Assembly (NCBI GenBank): GCA_017536695.1 | Contig: JAFXGX010000029.1 | Location: 1 to 53,343 of the forward strand | Source: Bacteroidaceae bacterium | Lineage (GTDB): Bacteria; Bacteroidota; Bacteroidia; Bacteroidales; Bacteroidaceae | Direction of reading: 5' to 3' | Length of the DNA: 53,343 nt | Part shown: positions 32,126 through 41,115 of the stretch, one piece after another | How the letters are laid out: each line of letters starts with the position of its first letter | Position numbering within the stretch: the stretch's first letter is position 1 | The notes under the pieces: generated by a model | What the model was told of the DNA's origin: nothing | What the model saw: only the letters and a program-made list of their open reading frames with translations | Databases searched by the model: none | Translations under genes and position numbers: made by a program

Positions 32126-34372
32126 TTACATTGGGTCGACGTCGTAGTACATGGTTATTGAGCGGAAACGTGGCTGACTCAGATATGCTTGCTGAAGATT
32201 CTGCAACAGCTCGTTTATCTTGTACTGCGACAGGGTGTTTTCGGCTTTCAGTACAATCTTGCGTATGTACAGCTGCTTTACCTTTGCAACGGGGGGAAGG
32301 TCGGGACCCAGAATACGCTCATCGAAAATCTCGCGCATGTGTCTGCCGAGGATTGTCGAGAACTCCTCGAGCAACTGAACGTCGCGATGCTTTATGTATA
32401 TGTAAATAAGCCGATGAAAAGGAGGATAATGGAACAATAGGCGTTCCCCAATCTGCTGGTCATAGAATGACTGGTAGTCGTTGCTGACAATGAACGGGAT
32501 GACGGGTGCGTCGCTCATCTTTGTCTGCAGGAACACCTTGCCCTGACCGCTCTTTCTTCCCGCACGTCCTGCCACCTGGGCCATCAGCTGAAACGCCCTC
32601 TCAGTAGCGCGGAAATCGGGATAATTGAGCAGCGTGTCGGCATTGATGATGCCTACTACAGCAACATTGTCAAAGTCCAGCCCTTTCGATACCATCTGTG
32701 TGCCTATGAGTATGTCGGTCCTGCCTTGCTGGAAATCGGTTATAATCTTCTCGTATGCGCTTCTTGTGCGTGTAGTGTCAAGGTCCATACGCTCAATCCT
32801 CGCATCGGGGAATATGTTCTGCAGGTCATCCTCTATCTTCTCGGTACCATAGCCCAGATTGATGAAGTTCCGCTCTTCGCAGTTGGGGCAATGTACCGGT
32901 GCCGGGATAGTGTATCCGCAGTAGTGGCATGTGAGTTTGCCTGCACTCTTGTGCAGCGTGAGGCTCACGTCGCAATGCTTGCACTTTGGAACCCATCCAC
33001 AGGTCTTGCACTCCAGCAGGGGAGCATAGCCGCGGCGGTTCTGGAAAAGGATTATCTGCTGCCCGTTCTTCAGCGCTTCGCTCATGGCATCGACAAGCGG
33101 GTCCGAGAAAGGTCCTGTGACAAGCTTGCGGCGTTGGTACTCTACCATGTCAACGACCTCAATCTCGGGCAGCCTGACCGAACGGTGTCTTGTTGTGAGG
33201 CTGACAAGAGCATATTTGCCGGTAGTGGCATTGTAGTAGCTCTCAATTGACGGGGTGGCTGTTCCCAGCAGTGTCTTTGCCCCGAAGAACGATGCAAGGA
33301 CTATGGCTGCATTACGGGCATTGTAGCGTGGAGCGGGCTCCTGTTGCTTGTAGCTGTTCTCATGTTCCTCATCTACAACCACCAGTCCCAGCCGTGTGAA
33401 GGGCAGGAACACTGATGAACGTACTCCCAGAATGATGTCATACGGCTCATCGCTGAGCTGTTTCTTCCATATCTCGACCCTCTCGGCGTCGGAGAACTTC
33501 GAGTGGTACAGGCCAATCCTGTTGCCGAACACTTTTCTCAAGCGCTCGATAATCTGCTTGGTAAGGGCAATCTCGGGTAGCATGTATAGAACCTGCTCGC
33601 CTCTCTTCAGAGCCTCGGCAATGAGGTGTATGTATATCTCGGTCTTTCCTGCCGACGTCACTCCATGCAGGAGTGTGACATTCTTCTCACAGAAACTGTT
33701 CTTTATGTTGTCAAAGGCCTTCTGCTGTGCGGGGTTCAGTGTGTTGCAGGGCGTAACGTCATTCTCCTCACGATTCAGGCGTCCAATCTCGACCTCATAT
33801 GTCTCGAGAATGCCTTTGTCCTTCAGTTCCTTGTATATGTTAGGCGATACCTGGGCTGCTTCGATGAGCCTGTGCTTGCTTATCTCTGCCGGCTTTTCCG
33901 CGAATGGGGTAGTAAGGGCGACAAGCGTGCTAAGCAGCCTTTTCTGCCGTGGGGCCCTTGAGAGTGTCTGCATGAGCAGGTTCACGTCGCTCTCCTTCTT
34001 CCATTTTGCGGCAAGCCTTGTCCTCTGTTCGGTGCGTGGCCTGAACTCGCCTTTGAGCCCTTGCGGCACAGCTGCTTTGTATATGTCGCCGAGCGAGCAG
34101 AGGTAATACCTTGCTATCCAGTTCCACAACTTCAGCTGTATCTCTGTTACAACCGGCTCTTCATCAAGCAGTTCCTTTATCGGCTTTGCCTTGTAGCCCT
34201 GTGGCTCCCTGTCGTGAATCTCGCTGACAAGGGCTGTATAACTCCTCTTTTCGCCGAGGGGTACCGACACGCGGCAACCGACAGCGATTCTCTCCTTCAG
34301 CGGGGCGGGTATGCTGTATGTGTATGTCCCGGGTAAAGGAAGGGGCAGTATGGCTTCGATGAATTTGCTCAT
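32126..34372 (-). CDS. priA: Primosomal replication protein N' (PriA helicase)
   Basis: PriA restarts stalled replication forks. The protein has 748 residues. An N-terminal DNA-binding domain is followed by a superfamily-2 helicase core with Walker A GVTSAGKT, the DEEH box, and the GTATPS motif. A zinc-binding insert with eight cysteines (CKTCG, CKHC, CHYC, CPNC) precedes the helicase C-terminal lobe, which has IGTQMVSKGLDF and QVAGRAGR. The protein is full-length. It is transcribed alone, divergent from the lipoprotein cluster, and precedes the DUF2723 operon on the same strand. Confidence 0.97.
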   Translation of the reverse strand: MSKFIEAILPLPLPGTYTYSIPAPLKERIAVGCRVSVPLGEKRSYTALVSEIHDREPQGYKAKPIKELLDEEPVVTEIQLKLWNWIARYYLCSLGDIYKAAVPQGLKGEFRPRTEQRTRLAAKWKKESDVNLLMQTLSRAPRQKRLLSTLVALTTPFAEKPAEISKHRLIEAAQVSPNIYKELKDKGILETYEVEIGRLNREENDVTPCNTLNPAQQKAFDNIKNSFCEKNVTLLHGVTSAGKTEIYIHLIAEALKRGEQVLYMLPEIALTKQIIERLRKVFGNRIGLYHSKFSDAERVEIWKKQLSDEPYDIILGVRSSVFLPFTRLGLVVVDEEHENSYKQQEPAPRYNARNAAIVLASFFGAKTLLGTATPSIESYYNATTGKYALVSLTTRHRSVRLPEIEVVDMVEYQRRKLVTGPFSDPLVDAMSEALKNGQQIILFQNRRGYAPLLECKTCGWVPKCKHCDVSLTLHKSAGKLTCHYCGYTIPAPVHCPNCEERNFINLGYGTEKIEDDLQNIFPDARIERMDLDTTRTRSAYEKIITDFQQGRTDILIGTQMVSKGLDFDNVAVVGIINADTLLNYPDFRATERAFQLMAQVAGRAGRKSGQGKVFLQTKMSDAPVIPFIVSNDYQSFYDQQIGERLLFHYPPFHRLIYIYIKHRDVQLLEEFSTILGRHMREIFDERILGPDLPPVAKVKQLYIRKIVLKAENTLSQYKINELLQNLQQAYLSQPRFRSITMYYDVDPM

Positions 34373-34464
34373 AACTGTCGCGAAGTTACTTTTATTATGT
34401 CAAATTCCATTCAATCCGGCGTGTATTTTTTTAAAACTTGAACTGCTTCTTGATTATTTCATAT

Positions 34465-34472
34465 TATCTTTG
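34465..34472 (+). promoter_or_regulatory. -7 promoter element (TATCTTTG) for the lipoprotein cluster
   Basis: This exact TAnnTTTG match lies 27 bp before the ATG at 34499. TTG at 34438-34440 is 24 bp upstream, slightly too far for a consensus -33 box. Confidence 0.55.
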
Positions 34473-34498
34473 CAAGGAAAGACAACAACAGGATTATT

Positions 34499-34852
34499 AT
34501 GAAGAAATTTTTTATATATGTGGCTGTGGTCGCGTTTGTGGCGGCTTGTGGCGGTTCTGCGAGCGATAAGGCCATATTGGCTCTTGAACAGAATACACGG
34601 GTGTATGACAATGCCATCGAGGAGATAAAGAATGCGGAGTCTGAGGATGATATCGCTGCGATTGTTGAGAATACGGCACACAGTATAGACTCTCTCCGTG
34701 AGACAGAGGAGTGGGAGGCGTATGTCTCGGTCGTTACGGGCGATGACAGTCTGGAGATTGAGAAAATCGTTCCTATGCAGGATGCTATGCGCGAGGCTGC
34801 CCTCGAGTTCTCGGATATTCTTGCCGAGAAGGTCATCTCCTTTATCGAGTAA
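34499..34852 (+). CDS. Small lipoprotein, single-unit member of a local family
   Basis: I do not recognise this 117-residue protein. It has a signal peptide with the lipobox cysteine C17 (FVAACGGS). The mature part is acidic and almost all helical by composition, with a short middle rich in Thr and Asp. It shares with the next gene the order: helix around residues 30-45 (EQNTRVYDNAIEEI), a QI/DDI stretch, an acidic middle, then a helix ending in DILAEKV. The same layout occurs in the genes at 34885, 35373 and 36472. It is the first gene of the cluster. Confidence 0.8.
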   Translation: MKKFFIYVAVVAFVAACGGSASDKAILALEQNTRVYDNAIEEIKNAESEDDIAAIVENTAHSIDSLRETEEWEAYVSVVTGDDSLEIEKIVPMQDAMREAALEFSDILAEKVISFIE

Positions 34853-34884
34853 TTCCGTCATCAATAATATAACAGCTATTGAGT

Positions 34885-35226
34885 ATGAGAAAGTTCTTGC
34901 CAGCGATTATCTTCCTCTCTCTCCTTGCCGCTTGCGGTGGCTCCGGAGAAAACGGGATGAACATCTTTGAACAGGCTGCCGAAGCGTACACCAAGGCAAC
35001 GGATGAGGTGCAGAAAGCAAATAGCCTGTCCCAGATAGAGGATATTGTCATTGAGTTGCAGGAGACCATTGCCGACATCGAGGAGAGTGATGAAATGAAG
35101 GTACTTATGGAGAATGAGGATACCATTGCACTCGAAGAGTATGAAGAGTCTCTGGAACTTGTACAGGAGGCGGCTTCAAGATATGCAGATGTCCTTGTGG
35201 ATAAATGTGCCGAACTCGGTATGTGA
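34885..35226 (+). CDS. Small lipoprotein, single-unit member of a local family
   Basis: This predicted lipoprotein has 113 residues, with the lipobox cysteine C17 in LLAACGGSG. The ATG at 34885 is preferred over an in-frame TTG two codons earlier. After the linker the sequence reads IFEQAAEAYTKATDEV, then SQIEDI, an acidic helix, and EEYEESLELVQEAASRYADVLVDK. It is most like its upstream neighbour (32 bp away), and the two are probably a tandem duplication. A strong terminator follows at 35247-35273. No function can be assigned. Confidence 0.8.
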   Translation: MRKFLPAIIFLSLLAACGGSGENGMNIFEQAAEAYTKATDEVQKANSLSQIEDIVIELQETIADIEESDEMKVLMENEDTIALEEYEESLELVQEAASRYADVLVDKCAELGM

Positions 35227-35246
35227 AACAACCGCCAGTGATAGGT

Positions 35247-35273
35247 AAAAACGCAGGTATCTGCGTTTTTTTT
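35247..35273 (+). terminator. Rho-independent terminator after the first two lipoprotein genes
   Basis: AAAAACGCAG (35247-35256) pairs with CTGCGTTTTT (35261-35270) around a 4-nt GTAT loop, continuing into a T run to 35273. This separates the first two lipoprotein genes from the later three. Confidence 0.85.
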
Positions 35274-35372
35274 ATCTTCTTATTCTTCGTGTTCTTGAAA
35301 TTATATACTATTTTCGCAGTGCTATAAGAACATTCGGGAGATAATATGTATATATATAGGAATATCAGGACA

Positions 35373-36437
35373 ATGAGGTCTGCTGCAAGAAACATTCTCG
35401 TGGCAATGTCGGCAGTGGTGCTTATTGCATCATGCGGTGACATCTACGAGGCTCAGGCAGACATATATGATGAGTATAAGGCGAAGATCGATACCGCTAC
35501 CTCGCATAAGAGCCTTAAGGAACTGAACGATGCCCTTGAGTATGAGATTGTTGCGCTTCTCAAGGAGGAGAGGGAAAGGGTTGTGGATGCAGCCAAGGAG
35601 GGCAAGAAATTCAAGGATAGTGAGAAGGCTCTTGCAAAGGCCGAGGCGAATTATGTGAATGCTTATCTTGACAAAGTCGTCAGGATGATTGTATCGGAGC
35701 AAAAGGATAAATTCATTGAATATACCCAAAAGCTCGATGATGCTGCGACATATGATGAACTTGCTGCCTTGAACCGTTCTCTGAACGGCTTCGTTACGGA
35801 AATCAATACAAAATATGCCGATGAACTTAAGAGGGTGAACGCGAGGAATATGTTGAAAGAACAGCTGGCTGAGCTTGAAAAGGCAAGGAGTGCCTACCTT
35901 AATGCATATGTGGCAAGAGTGTCTCCTCTGTTCCATGCCCATGAGAAAGGCATATATGACAAGTATGCCTCAAAGGTAAGTGCCGAGACTGAGTATGAGC
36001 ATCTTAAACTGGCCAACCAGTACTGTAAGGGCGAGATTGCCATTTTCTATAATGAGAATGCTGTCGTGTTGCAGAGGATGACGGCCGGCGATTATGCCGG
36101 GGAGAAGGCTGCCGTCACTGCCGCAAAGGAGAGTTTTGAGCAATCTTATTTAAAGAAAGTCTCTTTCCCTGTGCTTGAATACCAGAAGAAGATTTATACA
36201 GGTGCCGTAGAGCTATTTGCCGATATAAATAATGCCGATGAGCTTGACAAGGCCAACAGGGCATTCATTGATATCAACAACATATTCACAAGGGAGAACA
36301 GCGAGGAACTCCAGTGGATTACAGCTGCTGCGGAAAATGATAAGGAATACAGGAATGCTATGGATGAGGTAAAGGCATGCTATGAGAAGGTGCTGGATGC
36401 TTCGGACAATAAGGCATCGGAACTCGGGTTGAGATGA
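35373..36437 (+). CDS. Lipoprotein with four tandem helical units
   Basis: This 354-residue predicted lipoprotein has the lipobox cysteine C21 (VVLIASCGD); the ATG at 35373 is preferred over one 27 bp upstream because it puts the signal peptide at the N-terminus. The mature protein consists of four units of about 75-80 residues, roughly 31-108, 113-187, 194-267 and 274-350. Each has an aromatic start (IYDEY, FIEYTQK, IYDKYASK, IYTGAVE), a short L-N repeat helix (LKELNDAL, LAALNRSL, LKLANQYC, LDKANRAF), and a final helix with YxNAYxxxV or similar. Single copies of the unit make up the neighbouring lipoproteins. No known domain is recognised. Confidence 0.8.
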   Translation: MRSAARNILVAMSAVVLIASCGDIYEAQADIYDEYKAKIDTATSHKSLKELNDALEYEIVALLKEERERVVDAAKEGKKFKDSEKALAKAEANYVNAYLDKVVRMIVSEQKDKFIEYTQKLDDAATYDELAALNRSLNGFVTEINTKYADELKRVNARNMLKEQLAELEKARSAYLNAYVARVSPLFHAHEKGIYDKYASKVSAETEYEHLKLANQYCKGEIAIFYNENAVVLQRMTAGDYAGEKAAVTAAKESFEQSYLKKVSFPVLEYQKKIYTGAVELFADINNADELDKANRAFIDINNIFTRENSEELQWITAAAENDKEYRNAMDEVKACYEKVLDASDNKASELGLR

Positions 36438-36471
36438 AAATGATTGGTTCGGATTTTAAAGTGTGATATAT

Positions 36472-36846
36472 ATGAAGAAGATTAATTCTATTTTGGTTTC
36501 TTTGGTTGCTGTTGCAGCTCTCTTCCTTGCCTCATGTGCAGGGGCCGGCAAGCCGGAGAATGTGTTTGACAAGAAAATTTCAGCATATAATGGTGCTGTA
36601 GAGAAGGTTTTGGCAGCAAAGGAGATATCGGAGCTCAATGGAATAAACGAGGCGCTCGAGAATGAGATTGCCGGCATTGAGGAACTTTGTGCCGATGAAC
36701 TTAACAAGGTCTTTGAGGAGAAAGCCGTGAATGTTGATGCGTACAAGAGTGATGAGGATTCGCTCAAGAAGGCGCAGACAGCCTATGATGATGCCTACAT
36801 ATCAAGGTATCTTGAGCTGGCTGATGCTGCGGCTCCCCAGCTGTAA
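36472..36846 (+). CDS. Small lipoprotein, single-unit member of a local family
   Basis: This 124-residue lipoprotein has its lipobox cysteine at C22 (LFLASCAGAG). The ATG at 36472 is chosen over an in-frame GTG three codons earlier. The mature part matches one unit of the preceding four-unit protein: FDKKISAYNGAVEKV, then ELNGINEALENEI, and a C-terminal SLKKAQTAYDDAYISRY helix. It is 34 bp downstream of that gene and probably in the same transcript. The function is unknown. Confidence 0.8.
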   Translation: MKKINSILVSLVAVAALFLASCAGAGKPENVFDKKISAYNGAVEKVLAAKEISELNGINEALENEIAGIEELCADELNKVFEEKAVNVDAYKSDEDSLKKAQTAYDDAYISRYLELADAAAPQL

Positions 36847-36875
36847 AAAGAACAATAACCTATTTGAACGATATT

Positions 36876-37061
36876 ATGAAGAAGATTTTGTTTGCACTCT
36901 CTCTGCTGTTCGTGCTCACGGGTTGCATGGGCGGACAGACTGTAGAGAAGGTTGATGAGAAGGGCTGCAACCCTGCTCCCGAGCAGATAATAGATATGAA
37001 CGGACCGGTACAGGAAGCAGAGACAGCCGTAGAGGAGGCTGTCGACTCTTTGGCTATCTGA
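36876..37061 (+). CDS. Very small lipoprotein
   Basis: This 61-residue predicted lipoprotein has its lipobox cysteine at C17 (FVLTGCMGG). The ATG at 36876 follows the previous stop by 29 bp; an in-frame TTG four codons earlier is less likely. After the lipobox only about 44 residues remain, acidic and without the helical unit of its neighbours, so it may be a small anchor, a decayed family member, or unrelated. It ends just before a long inverted repeat. Confidence 0.65.
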   Translation: MKKILFALSLLFVLTGCMGGQTVEKVDEKGCNPAPEQIIDMNGPVQEAETAVEEAVDSLAI

Positions 37062-37077
37062 TACACCGTAGAACTTT

Positions 37078-37123
37078 TATACACCGAAGGCGCACATCAT
37101 TTGATGTGCGCCTTCGGTGTATA
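37078..37123. terminator. Long perfect hairpin between convergent genes
   Basis: A 22-bp arm (37078-37099) pairs without mismatch with 37102-37123 around a 2-nt loop; the core is ACACCGAAGGCGCACATCA. It lies between the small lipoprotein gene and the convergent alkaline phosphatase gene. There is no U-tract on either side, so termination would depend on the stem alone or on other factors. Confidence 0.6.
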
Positions 37124-37137
37124 TGAGCCATTATGCT

Positions 37138-38454
37138 TTACTTGACTCCTTTCAGCTGTCTAATGATTTTCGGGATATCCGTGTTGTCAATTACACCGTT
37201 GAACATGTCGGCGCCTTTGCCGATTGCGAACAGAGGTACGAATGTGCCCGAGTGGTTGCCGCTTGCCCATGAGAGGGCTGCACTGCGGTTGAGGTCATAC
37301 ACAGCGTTGTATGCAATCTCCCTCGCAAGGTCATAGTCTACAGTGACTCTCTCTCCGTTGGCTTTCTTGTTGCGTATGCCCACACCTATGTTCTCCTTTA
37401 CCAACTGCTCGAGTCTCTCCCATGTAGTCTCTTTCTCGGCCTGGAGAATCTCAATCATTCTCTCGACACTTACCTTCTGCGATGAGAGTGCCTTCAGGTT
37501 GAGTGTATAATCTCCTCTGTAACCCAGTACAAGACCACCTGTCTCGTGATCGGCAGTGACAATAATCAATGTCTCGTCCTTGTGCTTCTTGTAGAATTCG
37601 TATGCCACAGCGACAGCTGCGTCAAAGTCAAGTACCTCCTGGAATACTGTAGCACCGTCATCGTTGTGTGCCGCGTAGTCAATCTTGCCGCCCTCAATCA
37701 TCATGAAGAAGCCCTTCTTGCTCTTTTCCTCAAGGAAGTCGATTCCTGCCGCTGTAATCTGTGCAAGGGTCAGGTCTTTTTCTGTGCGGTTGATTGCATA
37801 GGGGAGCTCTGTGGCTACATCCTTCTGGTACAGCATAATCTTCTCTGCACCTTCGGCCTTTGCAAGGTAGTCGTTATAACCGCGTGCTATTGCATAGCCC
37901 TGCTCCTTGGCCTTGCCGTAGACGTTTTTACGTGTCTCGTCGTTGCCTTTCACATCGCCGCCTGCATAGAAGTCGTATCCAGCTTCAAGCATCCATGGAG
38001 CAATCTCATCGTAGTTGTGACGGCTCATGTTGTGCGCATAGAATGCTGATGGTGTCGCGTGGTTTATGGGTACGGTGGTTGCAACACCAATTGCCATGCC
38101 CTTGTCTGCGAGGTCGGCAGCGACGCTGTACACCTCAACCGTGTCGCGTCCGATACCGATGGCTGCGTTATATGTCTTGTTACCTGTTGAGAGGGCTGTG
38201 CCCGATGCTGCCGAGTCGGTAACACCGTTTGTGGCCGAATAGGTCGTGACAAAAGCACTCTCGGGGAACTGGGTAAAGCATAGCTTCTGTGGACGTCCTA
38301 TGACTCCCTGCAACTCTCCAAGGTAAAGCTCTGTGCCGAGCACGTGTGACAGGCCCATTCCGTCGCCTATGAAGTAAAAGATGTACTTCGGGCCTTTTGC
38401 ATAGCCGACTGCTACAATGAGTAACAGCAGCATTGTTCCGAATAAGCGTTTCAT
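37138..38454 (-). CDS. Alkaline phosphatase (PhoA family)
   Basis: This exported phosphomonoesterase has 438 residues with a signal peptide (about 1-19). The first metal-binding Asp is in FIGDGMG (about D31), the nucleophile is S81 in TDSAASGTALSTG, and the distal metal site is in VTADHETGG. It is the last gene of the long minus-strand run starting at tsaB, only 20 bp after the serpin gene. No phosphate-regulation box was recognised, so phosphate control is not shown by the sequence. Confidence 0.94.
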   Translation of the reverse strand: MKRLFGTMLLLLIVAVGYAKGPKYIFYFIGDGMGLSHVLGTELYLGELQGVIGRPQKLCFTQFPESAFVTTYSATNGVTDSAASGTALSTGNKTYNAAIGIGRDTVEVYSVAADLADKGMAIGVATTVPINHATPSAFYAHNMSRHNYDEIAPWMLEAGYDFYAGGDVKGNDETRKNVYGKAKEQGYAIARGYNDYLAKAEGAEKIMLYQKDVATELPYAINRTEKDLTLAQITAAGIDFLEEKSKKGFFMMIEGGKIDYAAHNDDGATVFQEVLDFDAAVAVAYEFYKKHKDETLIIVTADHETGGLVLGYRGDYTLNLKALSSQKVSVERMIEILQAEKETTWERLEQLVKENIGVGIRNKKANGERVTVDYDLAREIAYNAVYDLNRSAALSWASGNHSGTFVPLFAIGKGADMFNGVIDNTDIPKIIRQLKGVK

Positions 38455-38474
38455 AATATCTGTTTTATTTGTTG

Positions 38475-39701
38475 TTATTCGTTGGGGTTACCTACCTTAC
38501 CGATGAAAAGTACATTCTCGGGCTGATAATTTGTTATAAGGTATATGAATGGCCTGTCGAGTTTGACGGTCCTCTTCTCCGGTTTCTGGTTCGATGCGAG
38601 ATATCCTACCCTCATGACTGTAAGGGCGGCAGCCTCGGCACCGGTCTCATCTACCTTTATGAATGTCTTCTGGAATGCATCGTCAATGTACAGAGGCTCG
38701 CGGGATATTCCGTCAAACTGTGCATCCGGGCCGAATGCACGTGGCATGCCCATCTTTTTCAGCGGGTTCTTGAGGCTTGTGGCAAAATCACTCTGGAACC
38801 TTGGCATTGAGAGTGTAACCTGATAGATGGACATCTCGCCAAGGATTTTATCATAATTGGCCGAGAGATGTGCCGCTGCCTCTTCGGTTGTTACGCCTTC
38901 AGCCGGCAGTACGAGCAGCATCTGATAGGTGTCATCAAACAGCTTTACCACTATCTGAAGAATGTCATCCTCGTAATACTGTGTCTTTATGCTCTGGTTC
39001 ATCATGGGCACTTCTACGACAGTGCCGTCCTCTTTTGTGAAAGGCGCCTCCTTTGTCTTGCCCTTGTTGAACTCATCTTTCCAGCCGCCTTTGAAGTAGA
39101 GGGCGTTGATGAGGTACATCCTGTCGTTCTTCTTTATCTCATCAAGTGCCGATTTAATTTTGCCTTTTGTGTTCTCGCTGCACCATTCGTTGATTCTCTG
39201 TAATGTTTCCTTGTTGAACGGTGCTGTTGTCACGAGTGCGTTGAAGTACTCTTTGTTGGTGTCAATGAACTCCTGCTTTACATCAAGTTTTTCATTTACC
39301 CATATTGAATTTGCAATGTTTACTTCGCAACCGTATCTGTTAGCGGAAAGTTGCTCTATTGTCTCCTTGGCTTTTGCGTTGACATCATCTGCAAGGCCCA
39401 TGGTGCCGTACATCTGCTGCTGTGTCTCGCCTGTGGCACCGTTGGCAGTCATCGAGAGTGTCAGCTGCGCACTGAGTGGTGAGATGCAAACATTCTCCTG
39501 CTTGCTCTCTTTGCACACTGTGTTAAAGAGGCTGCCCCAGAAAGGCAGTTTCTTCTCTTCGCCGTTTACGGTATATGTAGTGCCGTTGTTTACAATCATA
39601 CTCTCTCCTTTAATCTCCGGGTTGAGGTTCTGTCTTCCTGTTGAGCAGGAGATAAGTGCCGCAACCATGAAAAATGGTGTGATAAACTTTTTAATGTCCA
39701 T
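38475..39701 (-). CDS. Serpin (serine/cysteine protease inhibitor) lipoprotein
   Basis: This is a full-length serpin fold of 408 residues. An N-terminal signal peptide and lipobox (LISCSTG, about C19) suggest attachment to the outer membrane. Serpin signatures include ISPLSAQLTLSM, the NALYFKGGW strand, and the hinge VDETGAEAAALTV. The hinge keeps small residues at P14-P10, as in inhibitory serpins. Counting from the hinge, the scissile bond is near L368-A369, so an elastase- or chymotrypsin-like target is possible. The gene lies 1 bp after rseP, before a phosphatase gene, and is probably co-transcribed. Gut bacterial serpins are thought to protect against host or neighbour proteases. Confidence 0.95.
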   Translation of the reverse strand: MDIKKFITPFFMVAALISCSTGRQNLNPEIKGESMIVNNGTTYTVNGEEKKLPFWGSLFNTVCKESKQENVCISPLSAQLTLSMTANGATGETQQQMYGTMGLADDVNAKAKETIEQLSANRYGCEVNIANSIWVNEKLDVKQEFIDTNKEYFNALVTTAPFNKETLQRINEWCSENTKGKIKSALDEIKKNDRMYLINALYFKGGWKDEFNKGKTKEAPFTKEDGTVVEVPMMNQSIKTQYYEDDILQIVVKLFDDTYQMLLVLPAEGVTTEEAAAHLSANYDKILGEMSIYQVTLSMPRFQSDFATSLKNPLKKMGMPRAFGPDAQFDGISREPLYIDDAFQKTFIKVDETGAEAAALTVMRVGYLASNQKPEKRTVKLDRPFIYLITNYQPENVLFIGKVGNPNE

Positions 39702-39702
39702 A

Positions 39703-41055
39703 TCAGAATACGAATTTCATCAGGTCGTTATACATGGCAAGAATAAATAATCCCAGGATGATGAGCATGCCGACCATCTGTGCACGCTCCATGAACTTGT
39801 CGCTTGGCTGTTTGCCTGTAATCATCTCCACAATGAGGAAGAGCGCGTGTCCTCCGTCGAGGGCGGGAATGGGCAATATGTTCATGAATGCAAGGATTAT
39901 CGAAAGGAATGCTGTCATCAGCCAGAACTCGTGCCAGTTCCACTCTGCAGGGAAAAGGCTGCCTATTGAAGCGAACATGCCGACGGACTGTGCTCCCTCG
40001 GCCGAGAATACATACTGGAAGTCGCTTACGTAGCCACGCAGTACGTTGAGCCCGAAACCGACACCGGCAGGGAACGACTCAAAGAAGCCGTACTCGTTGT
40101 GTATAAGCGGGTAGTTGTTGCTCTTCGAGAATATGCCTAACTGTAGCGGCTCGCCATTTCCGGTATGATTTACCGTAGCGGTAAGTGTCACTATGCTGTC
40201 GCGCATTACCTCAATGGTAAAGCTCTCCTTCCTCTCGCTACTTATGCGCTCTGCCACGCCTTTTATCTTCGACCATGATGCAATGGCAGTACCGTCGATT
40301 GAGATAATGCTGTCGCCTGCCAGGACACCTGCATTGTGGGCTATCCCTCCTATGACAAGGCTGTCGACAACGGGTAGGCTTCTAATGCTCATGAATATGC
40401 CCCCGCTGTTCATGTTGAGCAGTCCGAGCGTGTCGGGTATGGCTATTGCAACCTCTTTGCCCTCTCTCTGGACTGTCACCTCATCGGCGTCACAGATGCT
40501 GCGGAAGATATTCGTGCCACGAACCTTGTCGAGATAGAGCTTATGTGCCTCCTCGCCATCGAACTTTATGATTTTGTCACCGTCCTTGAAACCGATGCTC
40601 TTCGCTGTCTCGTTGAACTCGAAGCCTTTGTCCATGGTGTGCAGGTCTACGTAGTAGTCGCCCCATGTGAAAAGTACCATAGAGTAGATGAGGATTGCCA
40701 GTATGAGGTTGAACATCACGCCGCCCACGATGATGAGCAGACGCTGCCATGCGGGCTTTGAACGGTATTCCCACTCCTGGGCAGGCTGTTTCATCTGCTC
40801 GGTATCCATCGACTCGTCAATCATGCCGGCAATCTTACAGTATCCGCCAAGGGGTACCCAGCCGATACCGTACTCTGTATCGCTGTTCTTGGGCTTCCAC
40901 TTGAAGAGCGAGAACTTCCAGTCGAAGAAAAGGTAGAATTTCTCCACCCTTACTTTGAATATCCTCGCGAAAAGAAAATGTCCGAACTCATGTATAAGCA
41001 CCAGCAGACTCAACGCCATGATGAGCTGCAGTGCACGTACAAAAAATATTTCCAT
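39703..41055 (-). CDS. rseP: Site-2 intramembrane zinc metalloprotease RseP
   Basis: RseP cleaves transmembrane anti-sigma factors and remnant signal peptides. The protein has 450 residues. The zinc motif HEFGH is at H22-H26 in the first membrane helix. A central PDZ-like region follows (around AGVLAGDSIISIDG, with a second one nearer the N-terminus), and the third zinc ligand motif PALDGGH is close to the C-terminus. It lies 60 bp downstream of dxr, the order usual in Bacteroidales, and directly precedes the serpin gene. Confidence 0.95.
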   Translation of the reverse strand: MEIFFVRALQLIMALSLLVLIHEFGHFLFARIFKVRVEKFYLFFDWKFSLFKWKPKNSDTEYGIGWVPLGGYCKIAGMIDESMDTEQMKQPAQEWEYRSKPAWQRLLIIVGGVMFNLILAILIYSMVLFTWGDYYVDLHTMDKGFEFNETAKSIGFKDGDKIIKFDGEEAHKLYLDKVRGTNIFRSICDADEVTVQREGKEVAIAIPDTLGLLNMNSGGIFMSIRSLPVVDSLVIGGIAHNAGVLAGDSIISIDGTAIASWSKIKGVAERISSERKESFTIEVMRDSIVTLTATVNHTGNGEPLQLGIFSKSNNYPLIHNEYGFFESFPAGVGFGLNVLRGYVSDFQYVFSAEGAQSVGMFASIGSLFPAEWNWHEFWLMTAFLSIILAFMNILPIPALDGGHALFLIVEMITGKQPSDKFMERAQMVGMLIILGLFILAMYNDLMKFVF

Positions 41056-41115
41056 AATATTCTATAATGTATTTGTTTTCATAGGTTATTGTTCTGCCGG
41101 ATTCATCCCGTCATG

